Assembly: GCA_029210585.1 (NCBI GenBank)
Contig: JARGFP010000013.1
Coordinates: forward strand, 43,931-107,930
Reading direction: 5' to 3'
From: Bacteroidales bacterium
GTDB taxonomy: Bacteria; Bacteroidota; Bacteroidia; Bacteroidales; GCA-2748055
DNA: 64,000 nt
Shown: one piece after another, positions 19,917 through 28,075 of the stretch
How positions within the stretch are numbered: the first letter of the stretch is position 1
How the letters are laid out: the number at the start of each line of letters is the position of its first letter
Position numbers and translations under genes: made by a program
Notes under the pieces: generated by a model
Databases searched by the model: none
The model's input: only the letters and a program-made list of their open reading frames with translations
Told to the model about the DNA's origin: nothing

Positions 19917-20570
19917 TTATTTTGATGTGATGATCGTTGCATATCGTTCCAGCAGTTTGTCAATAGCTTCGAGGTGCGCAGCCTTCAGTCTCCTGTTCAC
20001 AGCCGGCTGGGAGATCTGCAGCTGTTCGCTGATCTCCATCTGGTTTTTTCCGGAAAGACTCAGGAAAAGGGCTTCGGACTGCTCGTCTGACCAGTCATGT
20101 ATCAGGATGTCCATGAACCCGCATGCCACATGCAATTCCCCATCGAGGTGTTCGTTCCCGGTGGAGATCATCAGCCGCTGGTTGCGCTTCATGGTCCGCA
20201 GTCCTTCATCGGCCAGCCGGAATGCGGTTCCGTCAGATTCACGCAGTTGTCCCTGGAAAAGCTCAACAGGACCAATACCGATGGAAAGTCGCAGCTCTAA
20301 CCGTGTGTCCAGTTCGGTATGGGCACGGAAACGAAACTCACTGGCCAGCATCAGGATGGCGTGCAGGGAGGAGGGGGCGTTTTTCGACAGGCAGAGGAAT
20401 TCATCCATCCTGATGATTTCGTATTCGAGCTGCTGGTCCGCGTCGATGTGGCGGTTGACTTCACTGATTGCAGCCCTTATGATATCGGGGATTTTTCCGA
20501 GATGCGCATGTGAGATCTTTTTGCTCTCCGCGATCTCACCGGAGATCACCGCATAAGTTGTATCAGACAT
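19917..20570 (-). CDS. SatD-family protein with C-terminal helix-turn-helix
   Basis: 217 residues. The N-terminal half matches SatD-like proteins (YAVISGEIAESKKI, then an R-x-D-E-F motif and RLELRLSIGIGPVE), which have a nucleotide-cyclase-like ferredoxin fold of unknown activity. The C-terminal ~55 residues form a sigma-region-4/LuxR-like HTH (LSGKNQMEISEQLQISQPAVNRRLKAAHLEAIDKLL). The combination suggests a ligand-dependent regulator. It is first in an operon with the DUF4982-type GH2 gene, so it may control it. Confidence 0.75.
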   Translation of the reverse strand: MSDTTYAVISGEIAESKKISHAHLGKIPDIIRAAISEVNRHIDADQQLEYEIIRMDEFLCLSKNAPSSLHAILMLASEFRFRAHTELDTRLELRLSIGIGPVELFQGQLRESDGTAFRLADEGLRTMKRNQRLMISTGNEHLDGELHVACGFMDILIHDWSDEQSEALFLSLSGKNQMEISEQLQISQPAVNRRLKAAHLEAIDKLLERYATIITSK

Positions 20571-20630
20571 AAACGGGGCGATTTAAAAAAATATGTTATA
20601 TCTAAAAATATTAGCGAAAAAAATAGGAAG

Positions 20631-20663
20631 TAAATATATAACTATTTTGAATTATAATGCAAA
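20631..20663 (-). promoter_or_regulatory. Promoter of the SatD-GH2 operon
   Basis: On the minus strand TTTG (20663-20660), 21-base spacer, then TATATTTA (20638-20631), one base off TAnnTTTG. The leader to the ATG at 20570 would be about 55 bases and is A/T-rich. Confidence 0.4.
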
Positions 20664-20769
20664 TCATAACCAAAAAAATGAATATTTAGAATGATTTTAA
20701 AATCCCGGGGAAAGGCCGGGTGGAGGTGTGGACCAGGCGGATACGTGCGAAATGCCGGGAATCAGACGT

Positions 20770-20880
20770 TCACCATGGACAGGTGCTTTGCCCGGACAGG
20801 CGCTGTCACCATGGACAGGTGCTTTGCCCGGTCATGTGCTTTCAATGGAAAGGAACATGCACTTACCATGGTCAGATGCT
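20770..20880. repeat. 36-bp-period tandem repeat between SatD and the symporter gene
   Basis: A 26-base core, beginning TCACCATGGACAGGTGCTTT, occurs at 20770 and again exactly 36 bases later at 20806. A decayed third copy (TCAATGGAAAGGAAC...) starts at 20842, again 36 bases on, and a further ACCATGGTCAGATGCT lies at 20865-20880. The period equals that of the repeat at 10772, but the sequence is unrelated. Confidence 0.8.
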
Positions 20881-20917
20881 ATGCAGTGGCTGGTACTTAT
20901 CTGAAGCATTCTGTAGG

Positions 20918-21892
20918 CTATGCGGCGCGTTTTTTTATCCGTAAAAAGGTGGCTTTGGCGGCAGGTTTGTACTTGATTTTGCCAAGAATGGCGGCGATAC
21001 CGATTCCGCTGATCATCTGCCATATGCCCCACCACGCAGCCATGAAGGCCATACCGCCGTTGGCATTGAAGAGTTTCGGATTGAAGATCAGAACCAGGGC
21101 AAGCCCTGAATTCTGGATGCCGGTCTCGATGCTCAGCGTGCGGCGATCGGGGATGGATGTCCTGGCGATCGTTCCCACGAGGTACCCGGTGAACAGTGTT
21201 TGTGTATTGAGGAACAGCACCAGCAACCCGATGGGCAGGATCACGGCCGGGATATACTCCAGGTTGGCATACAGGGCCCCGACGATGAAGGTCATGTAGA
21301 GAAAAATGGAAGCGATCTTCACGGCTTTGAGGTAGCGTTTCGTGATTTTCGGGAAATAATGTGCAAATACCATCCCCAGCACCAGTGGCAGCCCCAGGAG
21401 GATGAACACGACCCTGGCCATCTCCAGGAAGTCGATCTGGATCGGGATATTCAGTTCTCCCCCGTGGGAGTAATAATTGACGTAGCGTCCGCCCCAGAAT
21501 GCAAAATTAATGGGTGTAAGGAAGGAAGCGGCCAGGGTGGCGAATGCAGTGAGGCTTACCGACAGCTCGATGTTGGCTTTTGCCAGGGCCGAGATGAAAT
21601 TGGAGATGTTACCGCCCGGACAGGCTGAAATGAGGATCATCCCCATGGCCACTGATGGCGGCGGATTCAGCAGTATCACCAGTACGAAACTGAGCGCCGG
21701 CAGCAGCAGGAACTGTGAAAAGATACCCAGCAGGGCAGACTTCGGGTTGAGCAGCAGTCGCTTGAAATTCGAAACTTTTATTTCCAGCGCCACCCCGAAC
21801 ATGATACAGGCGAGGGTGACGTTCATGTAAAGCAGTCCTCCGTCACTGAAATTCAGGCGGATATCATCAATTGCAGATAGGGATTCAAACAT
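20918..21892 (-). CDS. Bile acid:sodium symporter-family (SBF) transporter
   Basis: 324 residues from ATG 21892; the frame is open for 84 bases further upstream but that stretch is basic and un-family-like. About nine to ten membrane helices. Family features: the TLACIMFGVALEIKVSNF opening, the sodium-site motif LISACPGGNISNFISALAKANIELS with the crossover helix, and SIETGIQNSGLALVLIF near the end. Such carriers import organic anions (bile acids, pantoate or 2-keto acids) with sodium. The substrate is unknown. The repeat block separates it from the SatD operon. Confidence 0.9.
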   Translation of the reverse strand: MFESLSAIDDIRLNFSDGGLLYMNVTLACIMFGVALEIKVSNFKRLLLNPKSALLGIFSQFLLLPALSFVLVILLNPPPSVAMGMILISACPGGNISNFISALAKANIELSVSLTAFATLAASFLTPINFAFWGGRYVNYYSHGGELNIPIQIDFLEMARVVFILLGLPLVLGMVFAHYFPKITKRYLKAVKIASIFLYMTFIVGALYANLEYIPAVILPIGLLVLFLNTQTLFTGYLVGTIARTSIPDRRTLSIETGIQNSGLALVLIFNPKLFNANGGMAFMAAWWGIWQMISGIGIAAILGKIKYKPAAKATFLRIKKRAA

Positions 21893-22024
21893 AATTTCAA
21901 TGATTTTCCGGTCCCAATATAGCGCTTTTTTTATAATGGCGATGGAAGTGCTGCTTAAATAAAGCCGGCGGACCACTGCGAAAAATATCTATCTTAGCCC
22001 CTTCTTTATTTCGATGGACGCTGC

Positions 22025-23053
22025 ATGAGTTTCAAACAGGATACTGAGAACTGGGAAGATATCTCAACAAAGAAAGTGCTTGTAACAGGTGCAGACGGTA
22101 TGCTGGGCAACAATATCGTCAGGGAACTCGTGTCCAGGGGTTTCCAGGTGTCATGTTTCATTGAGAAAAGTCATGACGGCCATACCCTCAGGGAAATGCC
22201 CGTGCAGGTGGTGAAAGGGGATATCTGTAACCAGGGCGACCTGGAACCGTTGTTCAGGGAAAATGATTACGTGATCCATACCGCCGGTGTGACAGCCATG
22301 TGGCCCGCCAGGTCGGTGGTTGCCTGGAAAATCAATTACCGTGCAGTACAGCTCTTGGTAAAGCTTTCGAAAGCGCACCAGGTCAAACGTTTTATCCACA
22401 TCGGCACGGCCACCTCGTTCGGGCACGGACCCTTGCATGATCCGGGTAACGAACAGCGGCCCTATTCGAACCACGTGTTCGGGCTCGATTACCAGGACAC
22501 CAAGTTCAGGGCCCAGGAGTACCTGCTGAAGGAATACCGGGAGAACAATTTCCCGGTGATCATTCTCAACCCGACCTATATGATCGGGAAGTACGACAAT
22601 GGCAACAGCTCTAACAAGATGATCCTCTACATATTCAGGGGGAAGGTCCCTGGGTTCAGTCCGGGTGGAAAAAACTACGTACACGTAAAGGATGTGGCAC
22701 ATGCTGCCGCCAATGCGCTGACCCTCGGGAGGGAAGGGCAATGTTACATTACCGGGGGACGCAATCTTTCCTACCGGGAATCATTCAGGCTTATCGCGGA
22801 AACGCTGGATGTGAGAGCGCCTGCAATAAAAATGCCGCGCTTCCTTTCTGTCTCTTTCGGTGTAATGCAGTCTGCTGTTGCCACCATTACAGGAAAACCA
22901 CCCACGGTATCCTACAGGATGGCACGTATTGGTTGCGAAGAATGTTACTATTCCCCTGAGAAGGCGATACGGGAACTGAAGATGCCACAAACCCCCATCG
23001 AAGAAGGGATCCGCGAATCGATCGAGTGGTTCCGCGAACGGGGCATGGTATAG
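22025..23053 (+). CDS. Extended SDR / NAD-dependent epimerase-dehydratase
   Basis: 342 residues. Rossmann nucleotide-binding motif KVLVTGADGMLGNNIV near residue 18, then the D-x-x-N-like DYVIHTAGVTAMW, the catalytic Ser/Thr region HIGTATSFGHG, and the Y-x-x-x-K pair in DYQDTKFRAQEYLL. It resembles dihydroflavonol reductase/3-beta-HSD-like members acting on hydroxyl/keto groups of isoprenoids, polyketides or sugars. No pathway partner is adjacent. Divergent from the symporter gene with a gap of 132 bases. Confidence 0.87.
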   Translation: MSFKQDTENWEDISTKKVLVTGADGMLGNNIVRELVSRGFQVSCFIEKSHDGHTLREMPVQVVKGDICNQGDLEPLFRENDYVIHTAGVTAMWPARSVVAWKINYRAVQLLVKLSKAHQVKRFIHIGTATSFGHGPLHDPGNEQRPYSNHVFGLDYQDTKFRAQEYLLKEYRENNFPVIILNPTYMIGKYDNGNSSNKMILYIFRGKVPGFSPGGKNYVHVKDVAHAAANALTLGREGQCYITGGRNLSYRESFRLIAETLDVRAPAIKMPRFLSVSFGVMQSAVATITGKPPTVSYRMARIGCEECYYSPEKAIRELKMPQTPIEEGIRESIEWFRERGMV

Positions 23054-23058
23054 GGAAC

Positions 23059-23180
23059 GAGGTACCTGTATGCAGGTGAAGTACCTGTAAGTGGGCGAAG
23101 TACCTGTAAGCAATTGAAATTTTATTGGCAGGTGATGTACCTTAAAGCAAGCGAAATTTTTATTGGCAGACGAAGTTCCC
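23059..23180. repeat. 19-bp-period tandem repeat after the SDR gene
   Basis: Six units of 18-19 bases, each starting GA. Units 1-3 and 5 carry a GTACCTGTAAGC-like core, and units 4 and 6 a GAAATTTTATTGGCAG core, so the array has two alternating unit types. It begins 6 bases after the SDR stop codon. Confidence 0.75.
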
Positions 23181-23215
23181 GGAACCAATAAACGATTCTG
23201 TTGTTATATGCGTTA

Positions 23216-23223
23216 TATATTTG
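23216..23223 (+). promoter_or_regulatory. -7 promoter element before the lipoprotein gene
   Basis: TATATTTG, an exact TAnnTTTG match, 30 bases before the ATG at 23254. No clear -33 element; the upstream position is next to the minisatellite. Confidence 0.35.
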
Positions 23224-23253
23224 TAGTGAACAAGATTCAGAAATAAAGCGTAT

Positions 23254-23895
23254 ATGATAAGAGAATGGATGCGTGACATGCGTATTCGCGGTGCAGGGTT
23301 GATGATCGTACTTTTGCTGGCTGTGTCGGGTTGCCTCAGGGAGCTTCCCGATGAGCTGCCCACAGAATATGAATGGAAGCCATTGCTTGCTTTTCCTATC
23401 GGGGAGGCGGATTTCGGACTGAAGATACCACACGGTTTTGATACGTTGTTGCTTGAGATTGACACCGCCTCCGGGTTTCCCCAGTGGGCGGCCCTGGAAA
23501 CGATCCCGCTGGCCGGTGCCATTGGGTTTGATTTCGAGCGGGTGCTTGGCAAGCGCGATGAGATCAACATGGTGCTCCTGCGTGTCAATACCTACAACGG
23601 TTTTCCGATTGAGTTGGAGATACAGGCCTACCTGGAGGACGATGGCGGAGAAGTGCTCGATTCCCTGTTCTTTCCGAAAATGATCATGCAACGGGGAGTG
23701 CTGCAGGCCGGGGGGCGGACCGTAATTGCCACCCATACCCGGGAAGAAATTATTTTTGACCAGGAACGGCTGGATATCCTGCTACAGGCAAAAAAAATCT
23801 CCTTCAGGGGTGAGTTGAACAGCGTAGCCTATTTCCCTGAATATACCTTTAAAGTGCAACTGGGAGCTGTACTGGGGATTGTAACGGATCTCTGA
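23254..23895 (+). CDS. Uncharacterised lipoprotein
   Basis: 213 residues. Lipoprotein signal with lipobox LAVSGC at about residues 24-29, preceded by a long n-region (MIREWMRDMRIRG; an internal ATG at 23278 is an alternative start). The mature part is acidic and beta-rich (FPIGEADFGLKI, WAALETIPLAGAIGFDFE, LLRVNTYNGFPIELEIQAYL). I recognise no family by name. It is followed after 30 bases by the DUF5723 outer-membrane protein, and the two probably form a pair at the outer membrane. Confidence 0.7.
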   Translation: MIREWMRDMRIRGAGLMIVLLLAVSGCLRELPDELPTEYEWKPLLAFPIGEADFGLKIPHGFDTLLLEIDTASGFPQWAALETIPLAGAIGFDFERVLGKRDEINMVLLRVNTYNGFPIELEIQAYLEDDGGEVLDSLFFPKMIMQRGVLQAGGRTVIATHTREEIIFDQERLDILLQAKKISFRGELNSVAYFPEYTFKVQLGAVLGIVTDL

Positions 23896-23925
23896 CCCTT
23901 TTGCTGACCTGTCTGCCTGGATCAA

Positions 23926-25392
23926 ATGAAAAGAACAGTGACGCGAGGCATGCACACATATGGATATTGGTCGAAGAACAGGAAGCTGAACACGCTCATT
24001 GCCGGGGTGTTTTTGCTCTTCCTGTCACCTGGTATGCAGGCACAACAGGCCAATACCCTGTTCCTGATGCATTCCATTCCCCAGTCCAACCAGATGAACC
24101 CTGCAGTGCAGCTGAAATGCAAATGGTTCATTGGCCTGCCCGTTCTCGGTACGGTGCATGTGAATTATTCAAACAGTGCATTTACATACAATGACCTGGC
24201 CAATGGTACGGAACTGGCACTGGATGATGTCTACAATGGATTGAACCGCATGAACATGGTCTCCGCGGAGGTCACCGCCTACCCGGTATCCCTGGGCTTC
24301 CGGGAGGGGCATCATTATTTCACCTTCTCAGTGGCGGACAGGTTCACCACTTTTAACAGCTTCCCGAAAAAATTTGCAGGGATGCTGCTGTACGGAAATG
24401 CCCGGTATATCGGGCAGACAGCCAGGTTCAACAATACCAGGATCAATGGTACCTATTTCAGGGAATACAGTGCCGGCTATTCCAGGGAACTGGACCGTGT
24501 CACCACCGTCGGGGCCAGGGCAAAACTGCTGTTCGGCAAGGGCAGCCTGCATACGGGAGCATCCAGGATCAGCCTCGGTACTGATGAGGAAACCTTTGCC
24601 CTCAGCATTACCGGGGATGTCACCTTCAACAGTTCCTTTCCGCTGCTGCTGAATCAGAACAGTTCCGGTGCCATCACCAGCATCGAGGTGCAGCATCCCG
24701 GGTATCTTGCTCTGCTGATGAATCCCAGGAATGTGGGGATTGCTGCTGACTTCGGTGTGATCCATGAATATGCCAACGACATCACCCTGAGCGCCAGTCT
24801 GCTCGACGTCGGGGCGATCCTGTGGACCGATGAATTGTACAATATCAACGCGGAAGTGGATTTTATTTACGAAGGGGTGAGTGAGGGCACGGACTTCTCT
24901 GCGGCGGCATATTTCCGTGACCTGTCGGATTCCATTGCCAGTGATATCATTTACAATGTAACAAGCAGTCCCTATGTATCGGCACTTCCCACGCAGCTGA
25001 TCCTGGGAGGCGCCTACCGCTACAACAACTATGTTACACTGGGGGGAGTGATGCGCAATGTGATGGTGAACAGGAGCATATCCTCTTCTGTCACGGCATC
25101 GGTGAATGTTGATTTCAGGGAGAGGTTCCAGGGAAGCGTGAGCTGGTCGTGGCTGAACAACACCCTCATGAACGTGGGTGCAGGGCTGGCGTACACGGGA
25201 CGCGGGATGCAGTTTTATGCGGTTACCGACAACTTCCTGGGTTTCATCCGGCCGCTGGATACCCGGACGGTCAACCTGCGGTTTGGCATGAACCTGATGC
25301 TGGGATGCCCCGTGAAGTTCAACAGGTCGCTGAGTGATGAGCGCAGCATGGTTCCCTGTCCGCCGGGAGCAAAACGCCGGTTCCGTAAATAG
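23926..25392 (+). CDS. DUF5723-family outer-membrane beta-barrel protein
   Basis: 488 residues. Long n-region then signal peptide (TLIAGVFLLFLSPGMQA). The mature N-terminus NTLFLMHSIPQSNQMNPA is the family signature of DUF5723 (related to PorV/PorP-type barrels), followed by alternating strands with aromatic girdle residues up to the C-terminus (LGGAYRYNNYVTLGGVMRN, GAGLAYTGRGMQFYAVTDNF). Members are outer-membrane proteins of unknown role, some linked to T9SS. It is co-directional with the preceding lipoprotein gene. Confidence 0.8.
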   Translation: MKRTVTRGMHTYGYWSKNRKLNTLIAGVFLLFLSPGMQAQQANTLFLMHSIPQSNQMNPAVQLKCKWFIGLPVLGTVHVNYSNSAFTYNDLANGTELALDDVYNGLNRMNMVSAEVTAYPVSLGFREGHHYFTFSVADRFTTFNSFPKKFAGMLLYGNARYIGQTARFNNTRINGTYFREYSAGYSRELDRVTTVGARAKLLFGKGSLHTGASRISLGTDEETFALSITGDVTFNSSFPLLLNQNSSGAITSIEVQHPGYLALLMNPRNVGIAADFGVIHEYANDITLSASLLDVGAILWTDELYNINAEVDFIYEGVSEGTDFSAAAYFRDLSDSIASDIIYNVTSSPYVSALPTQLILGGAYRYNNYVTLGGVMRNVMVNRSISSSVTASVNVDFRERFQGSVSWSWLNNTLMNVGAGLAYTGRGMQFYAVTDNFLGFIRPLDTRTVNLRFGMNLMLGCPVKFNRSLSDERSMVPCPPGAKRRFRK

Positions 25393-25469
25393 TTGGTCAT
25401 TGCAGTTATCCGGAATGGTCCGGAAAGGACATTTATTACGCGTGGTGTGATAGTTTTTTACGAAAAAGC

Positions 25470-25554
25470 TATTTCCGAAAAAAGCTTTTTCCTTCCGGAT
25501 ACGCTCTTATCTTCCGGAAAAGCTACTTTCTTCTTAAATAAAAAAGCCTTTTTT
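25470..25554. terminator. Hairpins between convergent genes
   Basis: Three self-complementary stretches lie in the gap between the DUF5723 gene (ends 25392) and the convergent GH2 gene (ends 25555): AAAAAGCTTTTT, TTCCGGA (25493-25499) pairing with TCCGGAA (25513-25519), and AAAAAAGCCTTTTTT (25540-25554). The last has A/T-runs on both sides and could stop transcription in both directions, although its stem is weak. Confidence 0.4.
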
Positions 25555-27849
25555 CTATTGGTTCAGCGTGGCCGGGTTGCTTACGGGCTGCTGCTTCGGC
25601 TGGTAGAGCAGGGTGTATTCTGAATTATATTCAGGATGACCATCCACTTCCAGTACCAATCTGAACCTGTCGGTATTCCATTTCGGCAGGATTCCTCTTG
25701 CGGTGGGTCCGGCCAGGTTTTCGTTGGGATTGAGGTCACGGTGGTCCCAGTTCAGCAATACCAGTTCGCCATTCCCTTCGGCAACCAGTGTAACACGTAC
25801 GCGTCCCGGGGGTATTGACCTGTACCGGTCGTTCAGCATGTACAGGTCGGTTTCAAAGCGTTCTCCCTCGCGCCATTCCAGCTTTTTAATTCTGGCACTT
25901 GCGAGCACGGGACGACAGGCGTCACTGACTGCCCGGAAAGCAGGTTTCGGGATGTTGGGCCAGTTGATGAGGCTGTTGTTGGCTGCAGTGGGCCAAGGTT
26001 CGTTGAAGCACCAGTTCAGGGCCATGCTGGCATAGGGTTTCTGCCTGCGGGCCTCTTCGTAGATGGCCTTGTAGCCTTCCACCTGCAGCAGCTGCCCGTT
26101 GTCGACCAGTTCCCGGAGGGACCGTGTTTCGCCAAAATAATCCTCGATCATGTCCTGCATCAGCCAGGTGTTTCCCACCCAGGCATTGTAGGCGTGGTGG
26201 TCTTCCCATGCTGAATTGGGACGCGGGGGCCACAATTCGTTGGCGGGAATGATGGTCTTGAGCACTTCGATCGATGAAGGGGATGGCATTCCAAATTCGG
26301 TATATGCCGTGAAATGTGCACGCGCCATCATGCTGTATACTTCTTCGCCGGTATCCATGTCGCGGAAAACGTAATGACCATGGCCCATGCCCATCAGCGG
26401 AGAGGTGTTGATGTAGGGCGTGTTGGGATCCAGTTCCAGGCAGAGGCTGTTCAGCTTCCGCAGTGCCAGCGACTGGTCGGTCATGCCACTCCAGGAATTG
26501 AACAGTTCGTTCCCCCCCGACCAGATGGTGATGCAGGGGTGGTTGCGCAGGGCCTTGATAATGGAAACGGCCTCCTGCTCCAGCACTTCCATGAATTCCG
26601 GCGTGGAGCGGTAATTGTTGCATGCCAGCGGGAACTCCTGCCAGACCATGAGTCCTTTTTCGTCGCACAGCCTGTAGAATGCTTCCTTGTTGACGATGCC
26701 TCCACCCCAGACGCGCAGCATGTTGAAGTTTGCCTCCACGGCGCGGTCGGTGAGTTCGTCGTAACGCTCATCTGTGATGATCCCCGGGAAAATCTCGGGG
26801 TTGACCCAGTTGGTTCCCTTGGCAAAGATCCTGCGCCCGTTGATTTCCACCTGTGCAGGTGGCACGCTCCGGCTTTTTGGAAATCCCTGTGGTTCGTTCC
26901 AGGCGCCTTCGTTCATCACCAGTTTCACTTCACGGAAACCGATATATTCTTCCTTTATCTGCAGCAGTTCATTGTCTGCATTCCGCACTTCCAGTGCCGA
27001 GTTGTATAGGTAGGGTGTTCCATGGTCGTGCGGCCACCAGAGTTTCAGCTGTTCCAGCCTTGTGCTGATGCGCAGCTGGTCGCTGCCGGGTTTGATGATT
27101 TTGCTGGCCACCACCTGGTCGTTGGCATCCCGGATCTTCCAGATTACCTCCTGTCCCTGCAATTGCACCCCCGAAATATCGAGGTCGATCAGCGCAGCCG
27201 ACCGGTCCTTGTCAAGGGTGTAATGGATCAGCGCTTCCCTGATGTAGGATTCCTGCCTGATTTCCAGGAAAGATTCCTGCCAGATGCCGGAAGGGATCAG
27301 TCGCGGGTGCCAGTCCCACGAATAGCTGACAGCAGGTTTTATGCTCTGTGCCGCCTGGGAACGGTCGGCAGGGACCTGGTGCATTTTGGGCACCGGATAG
27401 ATCCGGACCTCCAGAATATTGTTTTCTGAAAGATCGCCGGTGAGTTCCAGGCTGACCGGGGTGAACATTCCCTCCTGGTGCAGCAGTTTGTTGCCATTCA
27501 GGAGGATATCGAATTCGTAATCGATGCCGCCGGAGACAAAAAAGATACGTGCATTGCTGCCGGTGGAAGGCCTCTCAAATTCGGTCCTGTAGGTGAAATA
27601 CTGGTCTTCCATCCAGAGGTAATCCTTCCAGTTGTCGTTGTAATAATACGGTCCGTATTTTTCTGCCCGGGCAATATCGAGCTGCACTGCCCCGGGCACC
27701 GTGGCCTCCGTTACCTGGGTGCGGGATTTCCCCGGGAGCCTGTATTCCAGGTCCCAGTCGAGCCGGATCTTGTTCGCATAAGGTGAATACTGTGCCTGGA
27801 GGCCCGTTGCAAAGGCAAGGATTGCCAATATGATTGTTGTTTTACGCAT
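25555..27849 (-). CDS. Beta-mannosidase-like GH2 enzyme, secreted
   Basis: 764 residues from ATG 27849, which opens a Sec signal (MRKTTIILAILAFATGLQAQ); the frame is open 21 bases further up. The N-terminal domain has the beta-mannosidase pattern (ATVPGAVQLDIARA, WKDYLWMEDQYFTYRTEF). Barrel: FNMLRVWGGGIVNKEAFYRLCDEKG, acid/base E448 in ITIWSGGNELFN and nucleophile E518 in AYTEFGMPSPSS, as in exo-beta-mannosidases where the first motif is W-S-G-x-N-E. It should release beta-mannose or a related sugar from oligosaccharide ends. Other GH2 subfamilies with the same layout (exo-glucosaminidases) cannot be excluded. Confidence 0.88.
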   Translation of the reverse strand: MRKTTIILAILAFATGLQAQYSPYANKIRLDWDLEYRLPGKSRTQVTEATVPGAVQLDIARAEKYGPYYYNDNWKDYLWMEDQYFTYRTEFERPSTGSNARIFFVSGGIDYEFDILLNGNKLLHQEGMFTPVSLELTGDLSENNILEVRIYPVPKMHQVPADRSQAAQSIKPAVSYSWDWHPRLIPSGIWQESFLEIRQESYIREALIHYTLDKDRSAALIDLDISGVQLQGQEVIWKIRDANDQVVASKIIKPGSDQLRISTRLEQLKLWWPHDHGTPYLYNSALEVRNADNELLQIKEEYIGFREVKLVMNEGAWNEPQGFPKSRSVPPAQVEINGRRIFAKGTNWVNPEIFPGIITDERYDELTDRAVEANFNMLRVWGGGIVNKEAFYRLCDEKGLMVWQEFPLACNNYRSTPEFMEVLEQEAVSIIKALRNHPCITIWSGGNELFNSWSGMTDQSLALRKLNSLCLELDPNTPYINTSPLMGMGHGHYVFRDMDTGEEVYSMMARAHFTAYTEFGMPSPSSIEVLKTIIPANELWPPRPNSAWEDHHAYNAWVGNTWLMQDMIEDYFGETRSLRELVDNGQLLQVEGYKAIYEEARRQKPYASMALNWCFNEPWPTAANNSLINWPNIPKPAFRAVSDACRPVLASARIKKLEWREGERFETDLYMLNDRYRSIPPGRVRVTLVAEGNGELVLLNWDHRDLNPNENLAGPTARGILPKWNTDRFRLVLEVDGHPEYNSEYTLLYQPKQQPVSNPATLNQ

Positions 27850-28075
27850 AGGATTTTCAGTGTATGACAAAAGTAGTGAATTTAGTTGATTTTACAGGGG
27901 GAATCATAGCCGCTCCTGATATTGCTGGAATGAATAAAAGTGTTAATTTTATTTGTTTCAACAAGCGCATCGCCGTGGCAATTTCGTTTTAAGTACTTTA
28001 TATAACGGAATCGAAGCGACTTGTTGCGCGAAGAAACCTGGTTTTTCGGTTGATCAATAATAAAAACGATTACAT

